Positions 1 through 11,630 of a stretch of 64,000 nucleotides of DNA are shown in pieces. Every line of letters starts with the position of its first letter. The first letter of the stretch is position 1. The position numbers were made by a program, and so were the translations under genes. Source of the DNA: Ophioderma brevispina. Lineage: Eukaryota > Echinodermata > Ophiuroidea > Amphilepidida > Ophiodermatidae. Location: assembly GCA_023653785.1 (NCBI GenBank), contig JAMKCH010010146.1:62001-126000 (forward strand). Reading direction: 5' to 3'. Under the pieces are notes generated by a model. It was given only the letters and a program-made list of their open reading frames with translations. It made no database searches and was not told the DNA's origin.

Positions 1-145
1 ACTAGCTGGGGTCAATTAAGGGGGGTTGCAAGTGCTTCCATCAAGGTAATGGATTATCAATGCCTAAAGTACTTGTTGCAAAAATTCACAATGTTTATCC
101 GGAAGCGCACACTCTTTCACTACATCCCCTGCTAGTCTGGCAGTT
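1..145 (-). repeat. End of dispersed fold-back family (family A)
   Basis: The first 145 bases match the outer part of the inverted-repeat element at 20865-21680. The words AGCTGGGGTC, TTCCATCAA, GGATTATCAATGCCTAAAGT and ACTT occur in the same order near 21609-21680. Read in reverse complement, the match continues outward into 20790-20865 (GGATAAA, GTGAATTTT, GAGTGTGC). It is therefore one arm of a second copy whose other arm lies outside the window. Directly after it comes a G-rich run at about 163-195. Confidence 0.7.
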
Positions 146-1790
146 TTGAAACCGTGATTTTTTTGGGGTGGGGGGGGGGGGGTTTGGGGGGGGTTGACAG
201 TGTAGTCACCAGCCATTACGATTCATGTCTAACCTGACTATGACTGTCATTTGACGCTGCGTCGGTGGTGGTTGCATGACTAAGTGTGACTAGGTTGAGT
301 GGTTTGCCAACTGATTTGCCTGACTAGATTGAGTGCATGGTTTCCCAGTAGTTAGTGTGTGTAGCATTTCTGTATTCGGTACTGACCATCACAACTATGA
401 CTCTGACTGACTTTTACTTCGATTTGCGCGTGATGAGCATGACGTCCTAGTGAGCGACTGAACTATTCAGGGATTTTTCTCATCAAATTTACAAAGAGAA
501 AACATATGTAAAAAAATTCTGTAAACATTATTTGGTAAAAATAAAACACACAAGATGTGTAAAGATTTGTAAAAAATTTTTTTTATTTGGTTTGATTATT
601 TTATTTATGTTTATTTCATTATACATAATAATTTGTAAACGTTTCATGACAATGATATGTAAATTATAACATAACGATTAGGCCTTTCTTTCCTTACATA
701 ATTTGTTGTTACATTCTTTACATAATTTTTGTATGCATACGATGTAATGGTAAAACAAAACTACAAAGTATATAAGAGTAAAAGAGGGTAAGAGAAGCAA
801 CACAGTTCAGGACTGAGTGCTGGACTGACTAATAAACAAGTTAGTCCAGCAAGACAAACCAATGTGCAGGTTAGTCAAAAGTGGCACCATGTGGCCCAAC
901 TTTATGGTAATAGCGAGTTAATGCCAGTTTTCGTTTTCAGTGATACCTCCAGTTAAATACACGAGTGACCCATAGTAATTAATGAAATTAAGTGCAACTG
1001 GATTACACTTAATTGAGTTTTATTTCATTATTATTATTAAATTATATGGGAAAGGCGTTACAGTAATCATTGCATTTAAGAGGGACTTCTTCAGGCAAGC
1101 AGAAGTGTACATTAAATTTGCCATAAAATGTATACTAAAGCGAACTTTTGGTTAATCAGAAAAAAAACACTTTATAAGATGTGTGGATTCAAGTTCATTT
1201 TTTCTTCAAAATTGCTGGTTCGAAAAAAGAACTGTATGTCCATTTTTTTAATGGAAATAATGGTTTTGTTGATTGAAATTTCACATTGCTATTTTATGCA
1301 TAGTGCTTTTATATCAATCTCACCTGTGTATATCAGTCCGAGGTAAACCCGTAAGTGGATTTACAGAACACGAGCAAACAACCAAGCCAATGCCTGCCAT
1401 TGATCCACATATATGACACATTACTCGGGGCTGCAAACCTGAACTACAAAACCGGCCGACACACCTGTATGTAAAAATTACCAAAAATGTATTTCATTTT
1501 AATTTATGCATTAAAAACATTGATTCATAATCCATTGCGTATACGCATAATGCGTGTTAAAATGTGCGCGCTTTGGACATACGCACTTCATGCATAATGC
1601 ACGCTTTATTATACGCATTGGTCATTTCCCCCTACAAGGTTCAACTTCCCTGGATATCGTATTGCACTAGTGAAGACTGAACTTGTACTATATATAGGGT
1701 AAGTAGTGATTTCTAGGACTGCAATGTATAACGCGTAGCTTTTAGCCGAAATAACAACGATATTGGTAAAACCGTTAACCGGAACATACC
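146..1790. other. AT-rich sequence without recognisable gene
   Basis: No frame longer than about 72 codons and no recognisable protein. It holds a G run (163-195), AT-rich stretches around 520-760, and a cluster of self-complementary words built on TATACGCATAATGCG at 1535-1615, where ATACGCA and TGCGTAT-like words alternate. Nothing else was recognised. Confidence 0.5.
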
Positions 1791-1794
1791 CACT

Positions 1795-3110
1795 GCCGTG
1801 ACCCGGCACTATAGGTTGACGGTCGCTGTGTGCCGTGGCCCTACTTTCTGAAAAGGTTCACACTAAGAGCACACTAAAACAAAGTTAACCGGAACACACC
1901 CACTGCAGTGGCCTGGCTAGGTTGAAAGTTCCGCGGCCCGGCTAGGGTTTGGACCGTGCGGTATTCGCCACCACTTCTGTCGCCCGAGAATCACCCGGAG
2001 CTTGCTAAAAAAAATGTCGGCCACCTGCCGATTTCCGCAAATCCAACTTAAAATAGGTTTTGAAGGGAAAAAAAAAAACATCATACATTAGAGAGTACCG
2101 GACCTGCCCGGTTTCTGATCGCAGCGCAACACCGGTGGTTGTGGTTTTAAATTATGATTCGGGTGGTTCAGTGGAAAGTGGTTTTCGGATGGAGAAGTGG
2201 CTGCGACCAGACGTATACCTATGTATGGTACTTGTCATTTCACGTGACAGGGTAACGACAGTGGGACCAGAGCGGACCAGTTACACGCACGTAGGGGCGA
2301 TATCCGGCTAAAGATCAAGGAAGCGGTCTGGCTTCGGCTATTAGATCTTGGGACAATTTCCTGCTAAAGACTGAGTCAGTGGACCTTTTTTCATTTTTCA
2401 AATCTAGATATTTTGTCAAATCTTCAAAATTGGATTTTAGTGAAAGGCCGGCCGCATGCAACTTTTACCGGATATACTCACTTTTGAAAATATTTTGGAT
2501 CTGAAAAGATCCGTTTCCGTCACCTTTGATTCCAAGGTATAAAATTATAAAAATGCAATCAGTTTTCAGGTAAGTATCAGATGGTGCAGTGGATTCGGCG
2601 AATAACCCAAGACCAACCCAAGATCAGACGCAAGACCAACCCGTTAAGATTCCGGATTTCAGTTTCGAGTCTCATTTCAGGTAGTAATTTTTTTTTCCTT
2701 TTTTTTTTGCATACTTTTTTTTGCACCCGTGGGGGAGGGGAAATGCATAGGAGTTGTGGAGCGGATATTTTCACTTTTTTTTTAGCACGGATTTAGAAAA
2801 AATTTTGAAATGCACCGGTTTTAACATTTCCGCTGTCGTGGCCCGGCTAAGTCAAAGGTCAGTTGCCAGGGTCAAGCGTCGGGTTGTTTTTGTGGACCGG
2901 TAAAGGTCAGGGGTTGGGACAGGGCATGCTGTAGGTAGAAAGTTTCGCTGCCGTGGCCCGGCTAGGTTGAAAGTGTCACTGCCGTGGCCCGGCTGGGTTC
3001 TACCACTTGAGGTTCCGCGGGTCACCACCTGAGGTTCCGCTGAAAGTTTCGCTGCCGCGGCCCGGCTAAGTAGAAAGTGATCGCTGCTGTTGGCACGTGC
3101 CTAGTGTTTT
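1795..3110. repeat. Reiterated CCGTGGCCCGGCTAGG motif (short interspersed minisatellite)
   Basis: The word CTGCCGTGGCCCGGCTAGGT or a close variant recurs near 1793, 1905, 1938, 2833, 2949, 2980 and 3053, usually followed by TGAAAGT and TTTCGCTGCCG. Spacing is about 30 to 40 bases where copies are adjacent and longer elsewhere. GC content is clearly above the flanks. No reading frame is preserved across copies, so this is a DNA repeat, not a protein repeat. Confidence 0.7.
1965..2325 (+). repeat. Copy 1 of a ~370-bp duplicated module
   Basis: Starts near CACCACTTCTGTCGCCCG and runs to GGCTAAAGATCA. The same order of words returns at 3127-3510: GGAGCTTGCTAAAAAA, TGTCGGCCACCT, AAATCCAACTTAAAATAG, TTTCTGATCGCAGC, GGTTTTCGGATGGAGAAGTG, TATGGTACTTGTCATTTCAC. 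A frame of 83 codons covers part of it (2060-2311) but its counterpart in copy 2 is shifted, so I do not call it coding. Both copies sit inside the field of the CCGTGGCCCGG motif. Confidence 0.85.
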
Positions 3111-3126
3111 GGGACCTTGCGGTAGG

Positions 3127-3510
3127 TACCACGACTTCTGTCGCCCGGGAATTACCCGGAGCTTGCTAAAAAATGTCGGCCACCTACCGGTTTCCGCAAA
3201 TCCAACTTAAAATAGGGTTTTGAAGGAAAAAACGGTCATAATACATGAGAGAGTGCCAGGCCTGCCCGGTTTCTGATCGCAGCCCATTGCCGGTCGGTTG
3301 TGGTTAAGTTATGATGTGATTCAGTGGAAAGTGGTTTTCGGATGGAGAAGTGGTTGCGACCAGAACGTATACTTATGTATGGTACTTGTCATTTCACGTG
3401 GCAGGGTAACGGCAGTGAAACTTTGGAAAAATGACTCGAGTCCCGAGCGGACCAGTTATACGCACGTAGGGGGGATTCCGGCTAAAGATCAGGGAAAGCG
3501 GTTCCGCTCT
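3127..3510 (+). repeat. Copy 2 of the ~370-bp duplicated module
   Basis: Direct repeat of 1965-2325, about 1.16 kb downstream, with scattered substitutions and indels. It has an extra segment around 3420-3445 (AAACTTTGGAAAAATGACTC) absent from copy 1. The relationship of the two copies to the short motif between them suggests one larger repeat unit of about 1.16 kb present about one and a half times. Confidence 0.85.
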
Positions 3511-3602
3511 GGAACTTAATCAATTTTTTCAAAAGCTGGATTAGTCAATTTTTCAACATTGAGGTTTTCCCGCCGTAGACGTCATGTGTTGACGTCACCC
3601 GA

Positions 3603-4129
3603 TCAACACGTCAATCAATCAATCATCAATCATTTATTTTTGTTCTTCACAAAATACAGCAAATGATGATAAATAATATGAATGATATAGTACAATGAAA
3701 AAAATAACAATAGGATTAAGAAAAAAAAAATCCTAATTGAATAAGTGTGGTAAATTATAAAGCATCATTATAACTTAAGAGAAACTGAAAATAAAACACT
3801 ATGGCTATGCATAAAAGGGAAATAATATTTAACAGAACTGTATCGTGGAAAAAGGCAATTGGATTACAAAGAAACTGCATGGGCTGTTCCGTGATGAAAG
3901 AAGGTCCAGTGCTAAAAGCAAGGTCGTGAGGGTGTGCAGTGACCTCTCAAAATTACATGACCAAAAAACTAATTAAATAATATCATACAAGGAACCAGAT
4001 ACAGAGACAAAATAACATGAACAATACAAAAATAATGACAAAAAGAAACAAAAACAGACAAACAGAACCAAAGTACACAATCCGACTGTTAGATAAAGAA
4101 AGAACAGAAAGAATAAAGTTGGCCAGTTT
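3603..4129 (-). mobile_element. 3' untranslated region and tail of a CR1/L2-like LINE
   Basis: On the minus strand this stretch follows directly after the C-terminal coding remnant at 4130-4610. It ends with AATAAATGATTGATGATTGA and further TGATT units (3603-3640). A short octamer-like microsatellite tail after an AATAAA-like word is the usual 3' end of CR1/L2-group elements. The interior is AT-rich and holds no frame of interest. The orientation and position of the tail relative to the coding remnant support reading the whole 3603-4610 block as one 5'-truncated insertion. Confidence 0.65.
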
Positions 4130-4610
4130 TAAGGAAAGAAAAGAGATGAATTTAGGAAGGACTGACAGCACCATATGAGATATGAGCTTATCAATGTTTT
4201 TTTCATGTTGGTTTTGAAGGAAATAAGAGAGGGGCAGTTTTTAGTTGTGATGGTAAGTTGGACCAGAGCAAGGGGCCTTGGATTGGGGTGTATATTGGCC
4301 AGAAGGGTGTTAAACATTTTTTGTAGGGGGTATTTGCATGCCTGGTTTCATAATGGTGAGTGGGAGTATGGTAGTTGAAGAAATTATCATCAAGAAGATC
4401 AATAGGTTATGTGTAAACTGGTACATAAAAGTGGCAAGTTGAAGCTTGTAAATATCATAAACCTTCAGGTTTTTGAGTGTGAAAAAGAGGTTTGTGTGAG
4501 CTAGCCATAGAGAGTTTGAGCTGTTTCTAATAACTCTTTTCTGAAGTAGGAAGAGTAACAAGAGCAGTGTTGTTATGCGTCACCCCAAGCTCCCCTAATG
4601 AAAAAAAAAA
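4130..4610 (-). pseudogene. CR1/L2-like LINE reverse transcriptase, C-terminal remnant
   Basis: Read on the minus strand from about 4605 downward, the frame shows the layout of the C-terminal end of CR1/L2/jockey-group ORF2. It has a WGS-like word, then LLQKRVIRNSSNS, the spaced AHTNLFFTLKNLKVYDIYKL segment, FMYQFTHNLL, and further on ETRHAN and a GPLLWSNLPSQLK-like segment. In this family the LQKRAIRII block and the later NYxTRxA and LWNxLP words follow the reverse-transcriptase domain. The remnant needs at least one frame change near 4370 and has stops around 4585, so it is dead. No endonuclease or catalytic palm is present: only the 3' part inserted. The tail at 3603-3640 marks its 3' end. 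The exact clade (CR1, L2 or Rex1) cannot be fixed by eye. Confidence 0.7.
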
Positions 4611-4930
4611 ATTAAAATCATTTCTAAAAACCCACAATATTGATATTTGTGACCGTGTGGATACAAGACAGTTGTACAATAATGCCGTGCAGACAACATG
4701 GACAATGCAAAGAAATACGAGTGTGCAGTACTTAAGCGACTTCATGACGTCTTATTAAATCAATCAATATTTTACATTTTCTGATGCCAGAGTAACGCAA
4801 TTTTGTTTGGTGATATAAACATTGTACAAATACATTCAGGGATTTTTAAGAAAATTATAAACCATACAAATATTATTAATAAAAAACATTTCTAAAAAAA
4901 CACAATATTGTTGATATTTTGTGACACTTG
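4610..4930 (+). repeat. Dispersed repeat, first copy
   Basis: ATGCCGTGCAGA, ACATGGACAATGCAAA, ACGAGTGTGCAGTA, AAGCGACTTCAT and TGCCAGAGTAAC recur in order at 6434-6575. Within this copy CATTTCTAAAAA plus CACAATATTG plus GATATTTTGTGAC occurs twice (4619-4655 and 4885-4925), so part of it is a tandem. No coding function seen. Confidence 0.65.
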
Positions 4931-6300
4931 GTGATCATACATTGTGGTAGTACAGCGTGTGCTAAAAAATGCATACTCTTAGTTTGGGGCTAAAGAATAA
5001 TTTCAAAATTTTTTTAAAATTTTGAATTTTGATATATTCGTGAAAGCCCCCCTTTTCTCCACTTACTGTTCAAATTACATCTGATTTTACCTTCATTGGT
5101 TTTTTTATAATAAGGCGACTATGGTAAGTAGCCTCAATATAAGCCGTTCCAGTTTGACTGATTGAATAACAATCAAGCCGGTGACGTTGGTACTTGTTGT
5201 TATTGTCTCTTTTCCTGTCTCGTTCTTTATCCTTGCCTCTTTATTTTGGTTCAATAACCCAGTATAAGCCTTGTCAACTAAATATGAAACCTTTACAGAC
5301 AACTTGTCCCTTTGACAAAAAGGGGAACTGTTCTCTGTTCACATGACACTGTGTTGATGTAACTCAGATTTTCAGTGGTTACTTGTGTTTGTTTGTTTTG
5401 TTGTTGTTATAAATCATATGTTAATTACCAGAATTAGAAGTTATAATCTATTCATTACTTTTCCATAAATTTAATATTGAAAATCCCGCCCCTACAATTT
5501 GCATATTCACGCAGTTTTTGTCAGACGCACTAAGACAACCTTTACATTTGCCAATCGTAAGTTACTGTTTACCGATTTACAGATATGATTAGAGGAAAAT
5601 GCTGTACAGACAATAAAGACGTGGATAAAACCATAACGACAAATATTTTTTTTAGTAATTTATTTAAAACCACATAAAGATTATTTCCAGGAGATATCTG
5701 TTTGTTGAAAGACATTTTATTCAATTTTTCAAGGTGAACCTTCTTCAACGATCTAGCAACTGGGAATGATATTTGAGAGCTGGTTGCAGATACCTTGTTT
5801 TCATTCATTTCATTTCAATTTTATTTGCCAGCAAAACAATTAACCATTAAATTGCACATAATATTAAAAAAACAATAAATTCAATCACAATAATCAAATA
5901 TCAAAAATGATAGGTACCATGGCTGTGTGGAATGAGACATACCAAACCTCTCCGTTGCAAAAAGGACATAAGAAAAGACAAACAGTGAGGCCCTGTCCGG
6001 AAAGACCAAACATTGACATGAAGTCACTCCTCAAAGTGGCTAAACCTATTGGCACTCAAAAACAACAAGGGACAAATGCAGGAGCGTTTGACGTCACCAC
6101 CACACAGCCATGAAACTCATATAAAATATAAAATAATTTAGAACATAATATTAAGACTAATATTGCACATTGTTATTTACAAACCTGCATTAACATTTTG
6201 ACCTGCCAACGGAACAGTAAGGTTTGTTATTTAAGCACTATTTAAGAAACATGGAAGGCTAACTATAACTTTTGAAACTTTTTCAAACCAGTGACCGTAT
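4931..6300. other. AT-rich sequence, nothing recognised
   Basis: Only short frames, no motif that I can name, and no obvious inverted repeat. The stretch around 5480-5580 and 5800-5920 is plain AT-rich DNA. Confidence 0.4.
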
Positions 6301-6313
6301 CAGCCAAAAAATT

Positions 6314-6433
6314 GGACAGGATGTACCAAACTAGTTCGCGCATTCAGAATCTTTTATAAAATTGTAATAATTCTCAGTAATTTTACATGATAGCGCCAAA
6401 CTACAGGATTGCATTATTTTTGGGACACTCTGT
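6314..6433. mobile_element. Possible small TIR element (GTGTCCCAAA type)
   Basis: Left end ACAGGATGTACCAAACTAG and right end, in reverse complement, ACAGAGTGTCCCAAAAATAA share about 16 positions. Inverted ends of the ACAGGGTGTCCCAAAA type are common in animal mariner-like and other miniature elements. The right boundary coincides exactly with the point where the dispersed repeat at 6434 begins (ATGCCGTGCAGA), which supports it as an insertion edge. It is only 120 bases long and non-coding. No target duplication was identified with certainty. Confidence 0.4.
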
Positions 6434-6575
6434 ATGCCGTGCAGAGATAACATGGACAATGCAAAATACGAGTGTGCAGTAGTAAGCGACTTCATACGTC
6501 TTTTTAAATCATCAAATTTTACATTGTCTGAATGCCAGAGTAACCAATTTTTGTTGGTGAAATAAAGAATTGGTA
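6434..6575 (+). repeat. Dispersed repeat, second copy
   Basis: Direct repeat of 4682-4815 (ATGCCGTGCAGA, ACATGGACAATGC, CGAGTGTGCAGTA, AAGCGACTTCAT, TGCCAGAGTAAC). It starts abruptly next to the possible TIR element at 6314-6433. Confidence 0.65.
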
Positions 6576-6599
6576 CAAATGTAATAATGTCCCATATTG

Positions 6600-8107
6600 G
6601 CATAATTGGTCAAATTATGGGAAAAAATCAAGAAAATCATAAATATGTGATGTTGTTGATTTAATATATCCATATATTTATATATCAACTAGTCCTAAAT
6701 GTCCTCTATCAAATGGAAAAACAAACACAACAAAAAACAACAACCCATAGTGGTGTGATTATCCATCCTTTGGTTTTTTTGAAAACATCATTCCGAACAG
6801 ATGGTACCTTTTTGTAAAAATAATCTGAGAAGACTCTTCTGAACTGATTTCTATTAAAAAAAAACGCAACATATACTCCAATTTTTTTCCGGTTCAGTGA
6901 TCTCTGACATTTCATCTGCCGCCCTATTAGATTGTATGACTATCCGTAACAGCTCCCCAATTGTGGATTGGGTCGACGAGGCAATTGAGACTAGTATCTT
7001 GCCCAAAAACACGTTGGCCACGCGGGGCTCGACACGCACGATTTAACGGTGTAATGCTCACGATTCCTACGCTTTTCCCTGGACCACAAGATAACAACAC
7101 ACGGATAAATATATCAGCATTGACCGCAATATATTTAATCCTGACTCCAATGGGCAATTATAGAAGTTCGGGAATAAACCAGAAGAGATACTGAGACCTT
7201 AAGCTCAGCTAGTCCCAATAATGACTCGTATAATACAAGTTCCACACACTGCCATTGCAACTCGATTGTACGAATTGAAATTTCCCATGATATTTAAAAC
7301 CACAAAATGTACTTCTACTCTGCTAAAATTATTTGCCGTTTCTCCCTACATTATCGAACATGTATATTGCGTGTAATTATCTGCAGGCTTTCCTGCAGAA
7401 AAGGAGGGGAGGGGGATGCTGCTCCTCCCACACTCATGGGAAATTTCGTACGTTGGCGCGATTTTCTATGGCCTGGATGGTACCCTTATCTTGAGTATAC
7501 GGGTACGAATTGGTACTAAAGCTCAACATACCAAGTACGGAGCCCAATCATAAATAATTGCTATGCACGATCCTACAATCCACGTGTCAGTCTACGCACT
7601 GTTCCTTATTCTGGCAAAAGTACAACTGAAACCTTTAGGTTCCTATATCCATAAACAAGTCAAATTTACTACAGCTAATCCAACCACGCTGATGTTATCT
7701 TTCGCACCCATTTTCAATTTTTCGGTTTATCATTTATTTAAAATGACGCCCACGCATTCATCTTTAATAGTCACTAAAGACCGATTTTTTTCATTCCCAT
7801 AAATTCCCCTTGAAATACGAGCGGACGGCATAGCGCCTCGTCTGAGCGGAGGCCAGATTCTGTTTAATACTCTCAATATACATGCATCCCACGTGCAATA
7901 ATATTACTGGCAGTTAAAAACCTACACGAACATATTCGGAAATAAATGGTGATGTTTTAGCTTGCTAGTTCCTGATCATGGAGCCGCTGGCGAGACATTC
8001 AAACCTGCAAGCGAATGTCCGCGTGTGAGATTCAATTTGTTCAAAATATTCTTGCGTTAAAACGGGACGCGCGAAAAACGACTCCTGGTCCACCTGGACC
8101 CAGTCCC
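6600..8107. other. Non-coding stretch, nothing recognised
   Basis: Short frames only (at most 79 codons at 7563-7802), none resembling a known family. Composition is near the window average. A small G-rich patch lies at 7403-7416. Confidence 0.4.
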
Positions 8108-8284
8108 TTAAAGCGGCCCTGTCACATTTTCAAAAAATATGAAATTTCTTCAATTTGGCTCGCAAATGATAGTCCTAGGCCATTGGAAGAAAGAGATTAT
8201 TTTTCTATATAAAATACCTACCCAAAGCAGATAGGGACATTCATAAGAGGCTAAAGACATCTGGGTAATTTGTAGCTAACCTTG
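8108..8284 (+). mobile_element. 5' fragment of the TTAA miniature element found whole at 42039
   Basis: Begins with TTAA (8108-8111), then AGCGGCCCTGTCACATTTTC, matching the left end of the 42039-42580 element. The match continues through ATGAAATTTCTT, AATGATAGTC, TAGGCCATTGGAAGAA and CAGATAGGGACA to TGTAGCTAACC. It stops where the hairpin array begins, so the rest of the element is missing. A trace of the same internal word (AATTTGGTTAGGCTAACC) also precedes the second tandem copy at 11840-11858. Confidence 0.75.
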
Positions 8285-8740
8285 GGTGTCTGAAAACATA
8301 AGACCTAAGACCGAAGACCCTAAGACCAAAGACCTAAGACATAGACTAAAAAGACCTAAACCTAATAAAAAATATACTTAGTCGTAGAACAAAATCGAGA
8401 ATTATGTCTTCGGTCTTTGTTTTCCAGATCCGTGTGTGGGTTCTGGAAATCAAAGACCTAAGACATAACACGCAAAAATTCCTTAGCCGAGAAAAAATTG
8501 AGTCTTAGTTATTCGGTCTATGTTTCCAGACACCCTATAGGAGTCTGGAAAACAAAGACCTAAGACTAAAAAATTACCTTATTCGTAGAACAAAATCGAT
8601 GTCTATGTCTTCGGTCTTTTTTTCCAAATCCGTGTGTGGGGGTCTGGAAAACAAAGACCTAAAACTAGGGATAAAAAAATTAACTTAGTTCGTAACCAAA
8701 TCGATGTCGTATGTCTTCGGTCTTTGTTGATCATCAATCA
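8285..8740. repeat. Hairpin array, copy A
   Basis: Roughly 100- to 115-base units each contain AACAAAGACCTAAGAC, an AT-rich spacer with ACTTAGTCGTAGAAC, ATCGATGTC, then TATGTCTTCGGTCTTTG and a CCAGATCCGTGTGTGGG junction. The start (GACCTAAGAC) and end (GTCTTCGGTC) of a unit are inverted versions of each other. Each junction can therefore fold into a stem of about 25 bases around a CCGTGTGTGGG or CACCCTATAGGAG centre (8405-8460, 8505-8575, 8605-8665). The layout resembles head-to-head terminal inverted repeats. No frame is conserved. Confidence 0.8.
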
Positions 8741-9114
8741 ATCATCAAATCAATCCCTCAATTAGTTAATCAACAAAATAAAAAAATCAACCTTTGGTAA
8801 AAAAACAAACCAAAATAAAATTAGAAGTCTAGATAGAGGAAGCTGAAGCGAGATCGATGTCTTATCAGCTCTGACAGTGCCATTTTTTGCTAGTTCCGAT
8901 TTCCCTAGATATTCACTAGACGGTGCATCATGGGATAGCATTTAATTTTTTTTTCGGGGCGGTTATCCGTCTGTCCATGACGGTTTTAATATCTTATTGC
9001 ATACCACAGAAGAGAAAATACGCTATGCCTCCGCATTACACAATGAAATCACCAACTAGACTGCGCTCATGAGAACTGTTTCGGCGAATCACTGCCTCTT
9101 CCCTTTATTGTTTA

Positions 9115-9515
9115 TTTTCTGTCTTAGGTCTTCGGTCTTATGTTTCAGAAACCCTATATAGTCATCTGGAAACATAATACCGAAGACGTAAGATTCAGGG
9201 AATAGCATAAAGGAAGGTCATTCTCTTGAGGGGGCTTTATTAAAAGTGCCCCATTGTCAGACGATTGTTGCCATCCTTATTTAATCTAGCAACTCACAAA
9301 ATGTAATCAAAATAGATTACAGCAAAAATTAAAAATATGCTATGTTCTCCCAGTCACGCCCATGAAAATCACAACTAGGCTGTCGCTGTGCCATGAGGGA
9401 ACAGGTTTGCGGTGAATCACTAGCCCCTTTATTGTTTTATTCCTGTCTCAGGTCTTCGGTCTATGTTTCCAGACACCCTATATAGCAACCTGGAAACATA
9501 AGACCAAAGACTTAA
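9115..9515. repeat. Two further hairpins inside a ~325-bp direct repeat, copy A
   Basis: Hairpin one (9120-9200) pairs TCTTAGGTCTTCGGTCTTAT with a reverse complement around CCCTATATAG. Hairpin two (9450-9515) has the same arms around CACCCTATATAGC. Each is preceded by a block with ATGAAA, CACAACTAG, CATGAG, GGCGAATCACT and CCTTTATTGTT, so the hairpins belong to a repeated segment of about 325 bases. The same pair occurs in copy B at 12716-12795 and 13055-13133. Confidence 0.75.
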
Positions 9516-9932
9516 GATCCCTGCACTGGACCTCTATATATTGATAGCGTGCTCGCACGTAATGAATGGTGTCGATTTTACAACCGGAATCTTCCCAAAC
9601 TGCCATTTTCAGCAGGGCAACTGAAACACACCGTACTGAGGCAATGCGAAGTCAATACAACTTGAGTACCTACGCCAGCTGTGATATTTCTTGTACTTGA
9701 AAGAAACTAATCTTATATAGTATCGAAAAATTATGCCACATCTCATGTGCCCCTTGGGCCACACTCCCCTGCGCCCTAGTCCCCCCACTGACAACATGCC
9801 CCATGGGGACCCCCTGTGCCCCTTCCTCCCATTCCCCTGCCTCCTGCTCTGTTTGCGCGGCGGTTCAAAGTAATTGACAGTGTGTTGCTCGCATGGTGTA
9901 AACAAAATCGTCAAGTATAGTTTTCTTAGAGG

Positions 9933-10190
9933 TGTATTTCGTGATTTCAGCGCACCGTTTGTTTTATTTTTCATTGGTTCACTAGATTTTCGGAAAAAAG
10001 CTTATTCCACAAAATTTGAGGGATTCCGGTCGTGCTGTTTTTTGGTGTTATAAGAACCTCTTGCTTGTCATTTACCGGCCACTTCGTCCTGGCTGTATTC
10101 CTTCCGATCCTGACAGAAAATCCAAAATTGCGAATTTCTTACAGATACGAGCGAGTTTGCACGTGAGATTATGTCACGTGTCGTAGATTA
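9933..10190 (+). mobile_element. Fragment of the TTAA miniature element, copy A
   Basis: Matches the left ~260 bases of the complete element at 29137-29472: AGGTGTATTTCGTGATT, GTTTTATT, TCACTAGAT, AAAATTGCGAATTTCTTACA, GATACGAGCGA, TTGCACGTGAGATTA. The right end with the second TIR is absent and is replaced by the CCATCTTGG-type units. No TTAA is preserved at the left edge. Confidence 0.75.
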
Positions 10191-10304
10191 TGGGACGGGG
10201 TGTCCATTTTGTTGCTTTTTGCTACAATTGGAAATTTTGTCTTAAAATGTATAAGATGGTTCCACAGGAATCCAAATCAAATTGTTACTATTTTTTTATC
10301 CCTT

Positions 10305-10830
10305 CCGTTTTGGCGGCATCTTTGGATTTCAAAATGGCCGCCTTTTTCAAACTAATTTTGATCTATACGGAAACTTCTGGAGCAAACATAAAGGGCGCAA
10401 TTGCGGCATACCCATGTTGTGATGTCAAGGAACACATATACATTCAGAACGTTCGCAGATTGTTTCCGTCCGGCAGCATCTGAATTTCAAAATGTTTTAT
10501 ATCTGGACTTTTAAGCACATAGAAGGTCAAATTAGTGGCATACCAATGTTTGTGGTGCCACGACACCTATATAGACCCCCACAAAGTTTGGATTGTTTCC
10601 TCCTTGTGAGCGCCATCTTAGATTTCAAAATGGCGCCATTTACAACACATTTTACTCTATTCTGACTTCTGAGCAAACATAGAAACAGTAAATTGGTGGC
10701 ATAACCTATGTTTTGATGCCACGGATGCATATAGCAGCCATAAAGTCGCAGAGTGTTTCCCTCCCTCCCTGATGGTGGTCATCTTGGATTTCAAAATGGT
10801 CACCATTTTCAACAATTTTTATATTCAGCC
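10305..10830 (+). repeat. Units with CCATCTTGGATTTCAAAATGG core, copy A
   Basis: Four units of about 130 to 160 bases. Each begins with a GGCGGCATCTTTGGATTTC-like or CCATCTTAGATTTC core and AAAATGGC, then AGCAAACATA, AATTGGTGGCATA, CCCATGTTTGTGATG, a CACATATA word and GCAGATTGTTTCC. The core is partly self-complementary because CCAT and ATGG flank TTTCAAAA. The same core, with different spacer sequence, forms the array at 32990-33560. Confidence 0.75.
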
Positions 10831-11630
10831 GCGCATTTAAATGACTTTTTAATTTTGTTGAGAAGACTGCTGGATATTGGTTTCAATACTTGAAATCGGC
10901 CTCTGGACAAAAAGACAGCAAGAACAATAAGCCTTGAAACAAATACCAACGTTTACACCATCCAGAATTTTCGGAACTAGAGATAGCCCTAGATGCCATG
11001 TGTTGCGTCTAGCCAGATGAAGGGGGTTCCTCTTACATTTATTAGATGTTGTGGCGCATACCCCCCCGGGGCGCATGGGGGGGGGGGGGGCATGATGGGT
11101 ATAGACATGTGCCAATCGTAAATGCATGGATATCGCATCAAATACTACAATTCCAATAATTCCCTTGGGTTGTTTTGTTGAAGCATGCGAAGGGAATTCA
11201 ATGTACGGTACATGTCCTCGAACTGTTTAATGTTTGCACATAATTGTGCGTTTATGCTCCTGCTGTATTGGAGAATGATGTGTTGTTGATGAAGGATTCT
11301 GGTGGTGAGAGGGTGCATTACCCATAATGGGGAATGCATCCTCTCACTGATTTTTCGGATGTTTTTCATCACACTTCATCATGATAAAGCAGGATCTAGT
11401 GTCTTAGTGTAATCGCCAGCTTTCAACCACCCTTTGTACAGTATTCACATACTTTCGTCTTGTTTGTAACGAGTGAGACCTGGTCATGTTATAGTACGGT
11501 CTGATCCAGCGCCTATACCCCTCATTTCGCGAAAAAAAAATGAATTAAAATCTAATATCGTAACTCTTTGAATACCATTAGTGGCTAAATAATTATTCTA
11601 GAAGATGAAAGAGGAAGGAAAAAATCATAC

